Positions 53,901 through 56,042 of a stretch of 64,000 nucleotides of DNA are shown piece by piece. Within the stretch, counting starts at the first letter, position 1; each line of letters opens with the position of its first letter. The notes beneath the pieces are model-generated. The model searched no databases. It was not told the origin of the DNA and worked only from the letters and a program-made list of their open reading frames with translations. The stretch spans positions 22,686,488 through 22,750,487 of the forward strand of contig CM037474.1 of the NCBI GenBank assembly GCA_021014325.1, in the 5' to 3' direction. This DNA is from Plazaster borealis (lineage: Eukaryota > Echinodermata > Asteroidea > Forcipulatida > Labidiasteridae). The translations under genes and the position numbers were made by a program.

Positions 53901-55538
53901 TATGTCGTGCGCACGAGATAATATGTCGTGCGCACGAGATAATATGTCGTGCGCACGAGATAATATGTCGTGCGCACGAGATTTTTTTTTTTTTTTTTTT
54001 TTTTTTTGGATGTCCCTTTAGGGGCTCCGTAGGCGCGGTCTTTCATTCTGAAAAAAAAATCACGCCCCCCCGTTTGGAAAATCCTGGATCCGCCCCTGGT
54101 TTATTGATCAAGAGTGGTCTCCCAAGTAATTGTTTGGCAAAAAGAAACATTCAGTTTCTAAGACAAACATTTTCTTGCAGATTTTGATTTATTTTTTCAA
54201 ATTTATACACATTTTTCACTTAACGACCTTTTGATTATTAAGGATATAAAGTTGCAATTAACGAACATTATAGCACTGAGCTGATGAAATAAAATAATAA
54301 ATGGTTTCCTCTCCTTTAAAATACAAATGTAGGACGTGTCGGCAGCAGAGTCACGATTGCATTACTCACTCATGCATGATTGCATGAAGCAATGCCTTCA
54401 TGTAATGTGGGAAAGTTGAAAACCAGTGTACGATAGCTCTGCACATGTCTGTCAAACCACAAAATAATATCCTGAATGGCAGAATTCAAGAATGAACATA
54501 TTGAAAGTAAAAAGTGTTTGTAAAACAGTTGCCATTTGCCCTTTTGTCAATATAATGCTGATTTATAGGAAAAGTTATAAAGAAAGATACAAAAACAGTT
54601 CTAATATAGACACATGAATTAATCTTTAACAAATTTTTAGTCTGTGATTTTGTGCACGAGCTATTGCTACACTGCAAAAACTGGGGTGTTAAAATGTACA
54701 CCATGTGTGTTGTCACATTATAGACACCAAAAAAGAATCACAATTTATACCATAGGGTGTTAAAATAACACTGATTTCTGCCAAAAACAATTACATTGGT
54801 GTTCATTTAACACCCTATGATGTTAATTTTGATTCTCTCTTCGGTATCTATATGTGACAACACCCAATGGTGTCAATTTTAACACCCCGGTTTTTGCAGT
54901 GTAGTAGGCCCCTATGTAGGCTACTACTACTGTCATTTCACGATTTCCATAACTGGTTTATATTGAAACAAACACTAGTTTTGTGAGCAAAATAACAAAA
55001 TCTATATATAGAAACGATTCATCATTGATACAAATTTATTTGATCCAACAGCATAATTAGCGCTAATAACAGGATGAATAAGAAACAAAAAGAAATGTTC
55101 AGCTTTAGATGTGGGAGGAAAACCCCAACTGGGAAAACCCTAGCCCCACTTCTGTGGCCCAAGCTGAATCCTTGGCCACAGAAGTGGGGCTAGGAAAACC
55201 CACGCAATCAGTACAGACTGAAAATTCAATCACGAAGGCTATGGTCCGAGGTGGGATTTGAAACGGTGTCAACAGAAAGGCGGGAAATAAACCACAAAGC
55301 CAACGATCTAAATTAGTTACAACTATTCAAGCAATGGGTGTGTGCGTTTATGAAGTGATAAAGTACTTACCGTCCATGTGAAATCTTGCATGCGGCACGG
55401 CGGCTCGTACCAATACCCTGGCCCAGTTGAGATTACGGCCACCGGCAGCGTACATAATAATAACACGGTGGCAATCCACGGGAAAACTGCTTTCGGAAAC
55501 CCCGCAGATTTCATGATCCGTTTCTGGTGTTGTTCCAT
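11334..55538 (-). CDS. IL-17 receptor-like protein with four EGF-like domains and a SEFIR domain (17 exons, 880 aa)
   Basis: Seventeen exons join in frame (2643 bases with stop); all junction phases agree. Predicted order: signal peptide (hydrophobic about 17-37), linker, IL-17R ectodomain modules about 80-245 and 246-365, EGF-like domains 369-410, 411-458, 459-502, 503-554 with six Cys each, transmembrane helix about 559-581, basic stop-transfer KRYR, SEFIR about 640-790, then a ~90-residue acidic tail. EYEYTIRTLP and HWRPQHLLVNSEYLDLSVEV resemble IL-17RA/RD ectodomains; VKTFLLYS, ADKVILLCSKG and VAYFDYA are SEFIR signatures. Known: SEFIR domains recruit Act1/CIKS in IL-17 signalling. Inferred: a membrane receptor for IL-17-like or other ligands. 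The EGF block has no counterpart in the vertebrate IL-17 receptors I know. The ATG at 55538 has the best context (G at -3 and +4), but 55514 is possible. Introns are full of repeats. Confidence is high in family and order; the ligand is unknown. Confidence 0.9.
12004..12384 (+). mobile_element. TTAA MITE family A copy
   Basis: TTAAAGGAACCGTACACGTT and ...ACGTGTACAATGCCTTTAA, with the internal palindrome retained. It lies in intron 16, about 80 bp from exon 17's acceptor. Confidence 0.85.
12882..13052 (-). CDS. IL-17R-like exon 16: N-terminal half of SEFIR domain
   Basis: The acceptor is cgtctttcatatccag and the donor ATGG|gtaaag. It encodes RPAKRVKTFLLYSNDNPLHE and HAVEMFVRFLEAECMCDVET. These are the first strand and helix of a SEFIR/TIR-like fold. 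Confidence 0.9.
13512..13640. repeat. Element I fragment
   Basis: 'attcattttctaatagatag' and 'cacattaaaacggtgtaaaa' match the arms of the fuller copy at 16810-17212. Another diverged copy lies at 38345-38640. Confidence 0.5.
13750..13768 (+). repeat. 19-base G run
   Basis: Uninterrupted G homopolymer 42 bp beyond the exon 15 donor, in intron 15 on the transcribed C-rich side. Confidence 0.95.
13811..13894 (-). CDS. IL-17R-like exon 15: juxtamembrane linker
   Basis: 84 bp, phase 1 at both ends. The acceptor is tttttttag and the donor CAAG|gtaaaa. It encodes DEGIMIQDISPSQSVDNVPI, then GTPNNSQ, a polar and probably disordered linker. Confidence 0.8.
14595..14635 (+). repeat. (AAAT)n microsatellite
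   Basis: About nine tandem taaa units with one interruption (aagt). 13930-14590 shows only AT-rich sequence and no feature I recognise. Confidence 0.9.
14800..14925 (+). mobile_element. tRNA-Leu-like SINE head, internally duplicated
   Basis: 'gtggccgagcggccgagcgc' is followed by two successive copies of 'cactggactcnagctctggt', then 'gtgtgggttcaaattcc'. The duplicated anticodon-arm block would break a tRNA fold. Confidence 0.65.
15106..15490 (+). mobile_element. SINE or LINE 3' end with ATTTT tail
   Basis: 'cggatgggacgtcaagccat' and 'aggtcctgtgtattgtg' are followed by 'gtgccctatataagaaccta' and a (TTTTA)n tail. This layout is typical of a retroposon 3' end. Confidence 0.55.
15686..15823 (-). 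CDS. IL-17R-like exon 14: transmembrane segment
   Basis: Encodes VSTKTLVVVIFMSLLVVAVL, then IQVLVIWKRYRDPSSLVYRA and FHKCRK. The 23-residue hydrophobic stretch is followed by a basic cluster, as in a type I membrane protein. The acceptor is tcattttaatgcag and the donor AAAG|gtttgt, phase 1 at both ends. Confidence 0.9.
15859..16500 (-). mobile_element. Two abutting tRNA-SINE composites, degraded
   Basis: The first spans 15859-16324 ('aataaaccacaagagaaact' to 'gtgttaaaccacaagg'), with its tRNA-like part degraded. The second continues to 16500 with 'gatttgaacctgcgaccttg' and 'tttgtctttgttcaccc'. Confidence 0.65.
16593..16748 (-). CDS. IL-17R-like exon 13: EGF-like domain 4
   Basis: Phase 1 at both ends, 156 bp. 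The acceptor is catttgtcttttag and the donor CAAG|gtaaaa. Six cysteines: DPCYKSSGNENDVCGYHGKC, then YICSCNSGYEYNILQQTC. Confidence 0.88.
16810..17212. mobile_element. Element I, inverted-repeat element
   Basis: 'cattttccaatagatagcct...ttaaaatggtgtaaaat' is mirrored by 'attttacaccattttaatgt...ctatctattggaaaatg'. It begins 62 bp upstream of the EGF-4 exon on the transcribed strand. Confidence 0.7.
18270..18605 (+). repeat. Element C fragments
   Basis: 'aatgagtggggcacagttac...ggctggttacttgtttcagc' and, from 18475, 'cccaatttcatagtgctgct' are partial element C sequence. 17220-18270 contains no feature I can identify. Confidence 0.5.
19173..19304 (-). CDS. IL-17R-like exon 12: EGF-like domain 3
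   Basis: Phase 1 at both ends, 132 bp. The acceptor is actctttttcag and the donor CAAG|gtctcc. Six cysteines: DPCVPNPCGNGTCHLQ, then FSCKCPQGYIEERQSC. Confidence 0.88.
19455..19735 (-). mobile_element. tRNA-derived SINE (separate family)
   Basis: Minus strand: 'gtggctagtgtgtaaagcgc', then 'ttggttcaattcccggctag' (B box), then a ~190-bp body. Only one copy seen here. Confidence 0.6.
20427..20800 (-). mobile_element. TTAA MITE family A copy
   Basis: TTAA at both ends, with inverted termini aggtatcgtacacgtttggt and ccaaacgtgttcagtgcct. The palindrome ACTTCTTGCAAGAAGT is intact. It ends 45 bp from the EGF-2 exon donor. Confidence 0.87.
20845..20988 (-). CDS. IL-17R-like exon 11: EGF-like domain 2
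   Basis: Phase 1 at both ends, 144 bp. The acceptor is gtttttctctccag and the donor AAAG|gtaact. Six cysteines, including PYNPCDNGTCVINP and YSCNCSYGYTAIDGTC. Confidence 0.88.
21069..21150 (+). repeat. SINE-like fragment
   Basis: 'agcgcctttatacaagcctc' followed by 'aagatgctttacac' resembles a widespread retroposon 3' module; related text appears at 36718-36800 and 58370. Confidence 0.4.
21295..21743. repeat. Five dispersed copies of an AGATAGGTCACTTCGTGAAA-like motif
   Basis: One inverted copy (about 21295-21317) and four direct copies (about 21513, 21597, 21641, 21723) lie at irregular spacing, with unrelated sequence between. Confidence 0.75.
22113..22238 (-). CDS. IL-17R-like exon 10: EGF-like domain 1
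   Basis: The acceptor is tttgtggttcag and the donor ATCA|gtaagt, phase 1 at both ends (126 bp). Six cysteines: NPCLSGPTHCSDAVHDCKP, then AICVCKPGYMEDDNGRC. Confidence 0.88.
22291..22563 (+). mobile_element. Short diverged TTAA MITE, family A ends
   Basis: TTAAAGGCATTGTACAAGTT and ...AATGTGTATGATGCCTTTAA enclose only 273 bp. The middle ('gtagataaataccataaaac') differs from family A, suggesting a subfamily or rearranged copy. Confidence 0.75.
22750..23045 (-). mobile_element. tRNA-Leu-like SINE
   Basis: Minus strand 'gtggctaagcggtttaatac' (A box), 'gggtttgaatcccagtcatg' (B box) and 'cttgagcaagacacttgact' mirror the plus-strand copies at 3.6 and 43.8 kb. Confidence 0.65.
23100..23290 (+). mobile_element. 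LINE 3' end (RT-ORF C-terminus remnant)
   Basis: One frame reads IPCTASLLNSLPGACFPPSY, then NLDCFKRNINSYLQLPRV to a stop. This is the 'A.LWNSLP....SY..FK..I..YL' ending typical of jockey/CR1-like ORF2. Near-identical DNA occurs at 32565-32770 and 42812-42965. Confidence 0.7.
23339..23432 (-). CDS. IL-17R-like exon 9: end of IL-17R ectodomain
   Basis: The donor ATTG|gtaagt is strong; the acceptor (tctcaaccacgaag) is the least certain in the gene but gives the right phase. It encodes ITPQPDSNTCFTKDGRDRTC, then SLTLSAEFKII. Confidence 0.75.
24429..24659. mobile_element. Fold-back element, ~110-bp arms
   Basis: 'aaagggggacactgtcgtca tgatcatagcaggcctg' at the left is mirrored by 'caggcctgctatgatcatga cgccagtccccc' at the right. 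The centre contains two cacgtg-bearing blocks (gcacacgtg). The left flank is TTAA, the right flank TTTAC. Confidence 0.75.
24674..24841. repeat. Near-perfect 168-bp hairpin
   Basis: Arms of about 80 bp ('tcgatttcaccaaactcttc...' and '...gaagagtttggtgaaatcga') pair almost without mismatch around 'ttaggaccagtacttaa'. The right end is 13 bp from the exon 8 donor. Confidence 0.9.
24854..24949 (-). CDS. IL-17R-like exon 8: second ectodomain module
   Basis: The acceptor is tctgttttcag and the donor ATG|gtatgt, phase 0 at both ends. Only one frame is open: KNMSHHQTFKYGRQITFIRT, then NLNTEPGQRVVM. Confidence 0.85.
24987..25287 (+). mobile_element. Element F copy split by a piggyBac-like MITE
   Basis: Element F ('gggcttgattttacaaagca' to 'cctctttgcgaaataggtc') is interrupted at 'gatttatcTTAA|...|TTAAgatgag'. 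Confidence 0.7.
25023..25182 (+). mobile_element. piggyBac-like MITE (nested)
   Basis: TTAA flanks surround ends CCCATTAGAGAC and GTCTCTAAAGGG. CCC-starting termini with TTAA duplications are the piggyBac pattern. There is no coding capacity in ~152 bp. Confidence 0.7.
25327..25698 (+). mobile_element. TTAA MITE family A, diverged subfamily
   Basis: Starts TTAAAGACACTGGACACTAT. The family body is present, but the central palindrome is replaced by another ('gatttcgagacgtcaaaatc ... ggtctcgaaatc'). The right end is truncated at 'accaatggtgt'. Confidence 0.75.
25968..26146 (-). CDS. IL-17R-like exon 7: second ectodomain module
   Basis: The acceptor is ccccccatccttcag and the donor GTT|gtaagt. 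It encodes LCAHWRPQHLLVNSEYLDLS, VEVELGPEECGFNTYRISVP and SSGRWTSGFTDVDV. This aligns with the second fibronectin-like module of IL-17RA (W.P....V....L.V...L). Confidence 0.88.
26160..26930. other. No confident feature
   Basis: AT-rich sequence with a TTA-rich start at 26174 and an A-rich plus strand. It may be the 3' region of a minus-strand retroposon, but I found no recognisable coding remnant. Confidence 0.3.
26934..27075. mobile_element. Short inverted-repeat element, relative of 56043-56485
   Basis: 'gtgcaagtctcaagcgtatt cgaacattgg' and 'cgcgcgaaacttgcacggtc' are inverted. The left end closely matches the element at 56043. 27080-28140 has no feature I recognise apart from AT-rich sequence. 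Confidence 0.6.
28188..28360. repeat. Inverted repeat around poly-T and poly-A runs
   Basis: 'ttccgcagcatgcctccaa' and 'ttggaggcatgctgcggaaa' pair. Inside them the pair 'cctgttttccacc / tggaaaacagg' is flanked by a 24-base T run and a 17-base A run. Confidence 0.8.
28662..28727 (-). CDS. IL-17R-like exon 6 (66 bp, linker between ectodomain modules)
   Basis: The acceptor is ttgttcaccacacag and the donor AATG|gtaagt. In the required frame it reads CYYIPNDFLCIDKSEGVLQD; the frame that ends in phase 0 is also open, but only this one satisfies both neighbours. Confidence 0.8.
29041..29160 (-). repeat. Retroposon 3' end with (GAATT)n tail
   Basis: 'tattcaattcaattcaaggt' opens a short A-rich stretch ('gtagccaaaggctaaattac') that looks like a minus-strand retroposon tail. 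29160-29890 shows nothing I can name. Confidence 0.4.
29890..30686. mobile_element. hAT-like MITE, second copy, split by a family A MITE
   Basis: Same body as 5448-5963 ('gtttaaccatttaaccgtaa', 'tgtgttgacatctgctcctt', 'gaagtcacaagttccgttta'). Interrupted at 30249 by the TTAA MITE. No clear target duplication. Confidence 0.7.
30249..30624 (-). mobile_element. TTAA MITE family A, nested in the hAT-like MITE
   Basis: 'aaacggTTAA' precedes aggcactgtacacgtttggt, and 'TTAAacagaagtcac' follows the right end. The host copy at 5.9 kb has a single TTAA at the corresponding place. Confidence 0.87.
30714..30852 (-). CDS. IL-17R-like exon 5: first ectodomain module, C-terminal part
   Basis: The acceptor is gttttccccacag. 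The donor CAAT|gtgagt was chosen because it gives the phase the next exon needs. It encodes LKLFFDCFRGQKPGMEYEYT and IRTLPVIDIDGENPKDTSVT. The EYEYTIRTLP motif parallels the EYEVTVHHLP segment of IL-17RA. The end of a hAT-like element lies only 28 bp from this donor. Confidence 0.87.
30968..31350 (-). mobile_element. tRNA-SINE composite plus a second truncated copy
   Basis: 30968-31245: minus-strand tRNA-like block ('agctcagtcggtagagcgcc', 'ggttcaagtcccgctctagt') and body. A second 5' part begins at 31238 ('ataaaccgcaaggaaactga') and stops near 31350. Confidence 0.75.
31501..31760 (+). mobile_element. tRNA-Leu-like SINE
   Basis: 'gtgtcatggcagagaggtct' (decayed A box), 'gtgtgggttcgaatccctgt' (B box) and a body ending 'gaatgcttagagcctgatga'. 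Confidence 0.65.
31835..32050 (-). mobile_element. tRNA-derived SINE family G
   Basis: Same body as 2822-3000 ('gatgtgggaggaaaacccc') and the head 'ttggctcagtggtttctttc' on the minus strand. Confidence 0.7.
32176..32302 (-). repeat. Element C fragment
   Basis: 'ttaccagccaaaataccacg' and 'gttaagcaactctatgaatc' are the middle and end of element C in reverse. Confidence 0.6.
32565..32770 (+). mobile_element. LINE 3' end (same family as 23100-23290)
   Basis: 'ccacgtactgcatctctttt gaactccttgcctggtgca' and 'ccttgtttggggcgaacttg' match the 23.1-kb copy closely. A short internal deletion removes part of the ORF. Confidence 0.7.
33020..33152 (-). mobile_element. TTAA MITE family 2 fragment
   Basis: 'cgatgaacaattgagcttaa' and 'ttgacattcaccaatgttgc' correspond to one end of the family at 10441-10792. 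Confidence 0.5.
33490..33742 (+). mobile_element. tRNA-derived SINE, well preserved
   Basis: The tRNA-like block is at about 33648-33720 (tagctctgttggtagagcgc, ggttcaagtcccgctctagt). It is preceded by the body 'ccctctgctgccgcttccca' and followed by 'ttatttgttcaaccccaa'. Confidence 0.75.
33942..34435 (-). mobile_element. Element C copy split by a LINE fragment
   Basis: 'cggcccaatttcatcagagc' to 'gcacaaccaagtt', then the insert, then 'gtaccagaataaggttacca' to 'agaagcagctctattctgcc'. Confidence 0.7.
33997..34315 (-). mobile_element. 5'-truncated CR1/L2-like LINE end
   Basis: The minus strand encodes LRSSDTNLLRVPLSHHSWGN, then FSQCGPSLWNSLPIKLR and LTFKMNSK. This is the 'R..S..L.VP....GxRxFS..GP.LWNSLP..LR......FK' ending of CR1/L2 ORF2. 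It finishes in a (TTA)n tail. Confidence 0.8.
34560..34764 (+). mobile_element. Element C copy
   Basis: 'cgaatttcatagagttgctg', then 'ttttggctggtaacc', then 'agcagctgtatgaaattggg'. Confidence 0.7.
34963..35158 (-). mobile_element. Element C copy
   Basis: 'cagggccaaattcaaaaaag' and 'aacagctttatgaaattggg' are the two ends, with 'ggttaccagccgtcat' between. Confidence 0.65.
35521..35663 (-). CDS. IL-17R-like exon 4: first ectodomain module
   Basis: The acceptor is ttaaatttaag and the donor CCG|gtaaga. It encodes AGKVRGILFSMRSLNLNSDD and YGTLPCRAFDFGGPLDAD. It enters in phase 1 and leaves in phase 0. Confidence 0.85.
35757..36130 (-). mobile_element. TTAA MITE family A copy
   Basis: TTAA at 35757 and 36127, with family termini aggtatcgtacacgtttggt and caaaacgtgttcagtgcct. 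The internal palindrome has one change. Confidence 0.87.
36289..36624 (+). mobile_element. TTAA MITE family A copy with internal deletion
   Basis: The left TTAA is lost ('tatcaaaggcatcgtacacg'). About 40 bases between 'ttttagtgag' and 'attcagaggg' are missing. The right end is intact. An element C fragment lies just before it at 36173-36250. Confidence 0.8.
36718..36965. repeat. Retroposon tail and MITE A fragment
   Basis: 36718-36800 has an (ATCA)n tail with 'tataaagcgcctaaatcaaa', minus orientation. 36830-36965 carries the first third of a family A-like MITE ('ggtcaaagaccagtattctc'). Confidence 0.5.
37291..37473 (-). CDS. IL-17R-like exon 3: start of first ectodomain module
   Basis: The acceptor is cttcctcgtag and the donor GAAG|gtaata. 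It encodes IPDGCINPLPPLREESLRPP, then VRNIQAEYYTTEFVSVIDDY and WEGTYSCLNFTFQIGPE. This is a beta-strand-rich stretch, and phase 1 holds at both ends. Confidence 0.85.
37546..37808 (-). repeat. Element D, flanked by (TTTAT)n
   Basis: 'aatggcctgatgtttcgacc ctagcagagtctttctcga' and a purine-rich body end at 'aattaattagtgaatga'. The reverse copy at 48836-49082 shares both ends. Confidence 0.6.
38185..38640 (+). repeat. Element H copy followed by diverged element I
   Basis: 38185-38325 has 'gggctcaaatttggggtaaa' and 'cagggcttgtagctcaaat'. 38345-38640 has 'aattcgatagagtccactgt', 'catgttaaaagggtgtaaat' and two gacgtcat-like blocks. Confidence 0.5.
38676..38865 (+). mobile_element. TTAA MITE family 3, right half
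   Basis: Matches the right half of 40953-41335 ('gatttctcgaatgtgacttc atttcagagggaaata') and ends 'ccaatcctgtataatacctTTAA', sharing that TTAA with the next element. Confidence 0.65.
38862..39238 (+). mobile_element. TTAA MITE family A copy
   Basis: TTAAAGGCACTGAACACGTT to ...CGTGTACAGTGCCTTTAA, with the palindrome intact. 39240-39690 shows no feature I recognise. Confidence 0.87.
39700..39736 (-). CDS. IL-17R-like exon 2 (37-bp micro-exon)
   Basis: The acceptor ttctgttactgtag and donor ATTG|gtgagt bound a frame reading TQSGRTQECSYI. It follows exon 1 in phase 0 and leaves one base for exon 3. It is too short to find except by phase and splice sites, so it is slightly less certain. Confidence 0.72.
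40117..40498 (-). mobile_element. Diverged TTAA-family MITE
   Basis: It keeps 'ttggtaattactccaaaaat', 'gcaacaagggtgttttttct' and 'tgttgggatacaccaagtga' in family A order, but both termini and the centre are altered. Confidence 0.65.
40582..40956 (+). mobile_element. TTAA MITE family A copy
   Basis: TTAAAGGCATCGTACACGTT to ...CGTGTACTGTGCCTTTAA. Its right TTAA is also the left TTAA of the following family 3 element. Confidence 0.87.
40953..41335 (+). mobile_element. TTAA MITE family 3, complete
   Basis: TTAAAGGTATTATACAAAAT on the left and ...CCAATCCTGTATAAAACCTTTAA on the right. The body shares 'tacatgaaataacaaacctg' with family 2. Confidence 0.7.
41603..42160 (+). repeat. Two element H copies
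   Basis: 41603-41735 ('aatttggggggaaaatccac', 'aggacttgtatctcaaaat') and 41970-42160 ('gcgaatttgggagaacaatc', 'aaaggacttgtagctaaaa'). The text between and up to 42800 shows no feature I can name. Confidence 0.5.
42812..42965 (+). mobile_element. LINE 3' end (same family as 23100-23290)
   Basis: Starts abruptly at 'tttttccctccatcctacaa' and runs to 'tttggggtgaacttgcat'. It is a shorter 5'-truncated copy. Confidence 0.68.
43002..43435 (-). mobile_element. Element F copy split by a TTAA MITE
   Basis: Reversed element F runs from 'cacaaagagttaaggttgat' to 'gataactcaacTTAA' and resumes at 'TTAAgatgagtcttagtgct' (43399). Confidence 0.7.
43116..43402. mobile_element. TTAA MITE family 4 (nested)
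   Basis: TTAA with inverted ends AAGGAACGTTAC and GTAATGTTCCTT. No ORF. The family differs from A, 2 and 3. Confidence 0.65.
43814..44035 (+). mobile_element. tRNA-Leu-like SINE, head truncated
   Basis: 'gtgtgggttcgattcccagt catgacc' (B box) and the body 'acttaaccataattgcctct' to 'tcccca gggaattgagaaag'. A related tail lies at 59850-59920. Confidence 0.6.
44527..44852 (-). mobile_element. tRNA-SINE composite with inverted termini
   Basis: 'taaccacaagggaaactgac' and 'aagtaataaaccacaaggga' bound it. The minus-strand tRNA-like block is at about 44600-44660, with a degraded anticodon arm. A loose 3' fragment follows to 44892. Confidence 0.75.
45691..46061 (+). mobile_element. TTAA MITE family A copy
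   Basis: TTAAAGGCACTGAACACGTT to ...AACGTGTATACCTTTAA, with a small deletion in the right terminus. The palindrome is intact. Confidence 0.87.
46062..47725. other. No confident feature
   Basis: Intron 1 of the receptor gene. I see no repeat family, splice-bounded frame or tandem structure here. Confidence 0.4.
47726..48101 (+). mobile_element. TTAA MITE family A copy
   Basis: TTAAAGGCATCGTACACGTT to ...AATGTGTACAGTGCCTTTAA, with the palindrome intact. Confidence 0.87.
48353..48707 (+). mobile_element. Element E, second copy
   Basis: 'caccgtaactagggtaacat' to 'cccccccttatgccactgat'. The body ('ccaagtttccgtttgc', 'attatcacattaaa') is collinear with 2380-2700. Confidence 0.65.
48836..49082 (+). 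repeat. Element D, second copy
   Basis: 'ttcactaattaattactttt' to 'gactctgctagggtcacaac gtcaggcca' is the reverse complement layout of 37546-37808. Confidence 0.6.
49585..49747 (+). mobile_element. Element C fragment
   Basis: 'attgctaagcaaaaaaaagg', 'ggctggtaatctgtttctgc' and 'ggctttatgaaattgggg'. The left end is missing. Confidence 0.6.
49960..50105 (-). repeat. Element H copy
   Basis: 'gtccagagaaaattgtgagc aacaagccctgggggcttg' is the reverse of the element H core. Confidence 0.5.
50200..50346 (-). mobile_element. tRNA-SINE composite with internal deletion
   Basis: 'ttgggttgaacaaagcaaat' and 'gatttgaacttgcaatctcc' jump directly to 'tttctttgttcaacccaaaa' and 'cccttgtggtttattacttg'. The tRNA-like 5' half is gone and the ends form a palindrome. 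Confidence 0.65.
51091..51384 (+). repeat. 14 tandem copies of a 21-bp unit
   Basis: Unit atctcgtgcgcacgacatat+t with a perfect 12-bp palindrome tcgtgcgcacga. Thirteen units are essentially identical; the first has one change (cttatt). Confidence 0.97.
51528..52008. repeat. Inner fold-back, ~145-bp arms
   Basis: 'agttttgccaggcatagttt...' at the left and '...aaactatgcctggcaaaact' at the right pair through 'gaagttgtagtc' and 'gattagatggagtt'. The ~190-bp spacer contains 'gcccccgggagttgc'. Confidence 0.85.
52022..52325 (+). repeat. Degenerate array of cgcaaatatttacgtgaata units
   Basis: About six units of 45-55 bp built from 'tttgtgccccaatcgcaaat' and 'atttacgtgaatatttacg'. Each is internally palindromic around acgt. 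Confidence 0.85.
52626..53110. repeat. Three copies of a ~150-bp module, two direct and one inverted
   Basis: 'gaaagtaaatgtacccttca' begins copies near 52630 and 52826. The inverted copy ends near 53110 ('aacatgaagggtacacttac'). Each includes 'ctaattaatacctaattagc' or its complement. Confidence 0.8.
53113..53345 (-). repeat. Degenerate acgtaaatatt array, opposite orientation to 52022-52325
   Basis: 'cacaaaccgtgaatgtttac' and further units mirror the left array, ending 'gggcaaaaacctcaaatg' against 'cgaggtttttgcccc' on the left. Confidence 0.85.
53386..53529 (+). mobile_element. TTAA MITE family 2 fragment
   Basis: 'cagaaacgatagcattttag' and 'gatcttaccaatagtgtaca gggcct' match the right part of 10441-10792. 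It abuts the right outer arm of the composite. Confidence 0.55.
53643..53982 (-). repeat. About 16 degenerate copies of the 21-bp unit, inverted
   Basis: Units of atgtcgtgcgcacgagataa+t with indels such as 'gtcgcggcgcacgag' and 'gtggtgcgacgag'. The outermost five or six units are perfect. Confidence 0.93.
54667..54904. mobile_element. Short inverted-repeat MITE, possibly hAT-like
   Basis: 'ctacactgcaaaaactgggg tgtt' and 'aacaccccggtttttgcagt gtag' are inverted termini of 24 bp with one mismatch. Several aacaccc/gggtgtt repeats occur inside. Confidence 0.75.
55070..55315 (-). mobile_element. SINE family G with an inserted hairpin
   Basis: Family body 'gatgtgggaggaaaacccca' plus a 66-bp hairpin at 55133-55198 ('agccccacttctgtgg...ccacagaagtggggct') that other copies lack. 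It lies 56 bp from the exon 1 donor. Confidence 0.65.
55371..55538 (-). CDS. IL-17R-like exon 1: signal peptide
   Basis: Encodes residues 1-56, starting MEQHQKRIMKSAGFPKAV and continuing through a hydrophobic core, FPWIATVLLLCTLPVAVIS. The donor is ACG|gtaagt, phase 0. In-frame ATGs further upstream have weaker context. Confidence 0.82.
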
Positions 55539-56042
55539 CGCGAACTGATACATTCGATGTGCTTTTATGTTTGAGTTGTGAAACATATGCAATTAATAAC
55601 AGGCCCTTGGTGGTTGACAATGGAGTTGATCATGACAAAAGCCGAAGGACAACTTCTGTCAGTTTAGAATAGTTGTACGACCCAGCTCTCCACAAACAGT
55701 AGTTGTATGTGTGTGTGGGACATACGACGTGCGCACGTCCCGTCCGTGTTTCTTTTTTGCATAAAATGTTCAAAGTCCACTCAACAAGGCACGTGTAATG
55801 AAAACAAACCAGTATACTATGAAACTAGTACTGGTTTACCTGCACTCATCACCGAGAGGCTGCGTCAGAAAACCGCGCAGTCAACGTATTTTATGCAAAT
55901 TAATGATATCGACGAGCCAATCACAGCGTGTTGATGATGGAAAGTCTTCAAGACGTTCACTTTTGACCAATCAAATTTAGTCGTTAATGTTTTTTGTTAT
56001 ATTCTTTATCAAACAGGTGCTTGAGCAGGTGTGAAAACAATA

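Larger units (their letters stand above)
50883..54097. mobile_element. 3.2-kb composite of nested inverted repeats
   Basis: The outer ends aggcgcggatccagg and cctggatccgcccct are inverted. The outer arms (about 50883-51502 and 53527-54097) share 'ggagcccctaaagggacatc', the 21-bp array, and a ~120-bp stretch including 'ttgttatcacacacgtgaaa' and 'gatcgaaagattggaaagac'. Inside are a second fold-back, a third pair of opposed arrays, and several direct and inverted copies of a ~150-bp module. No protein-coding gene is visible. The inverted outer ends suggest a non-autonomous DNA transposon; the superfamily is unassigned. Confidence 0.75.
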
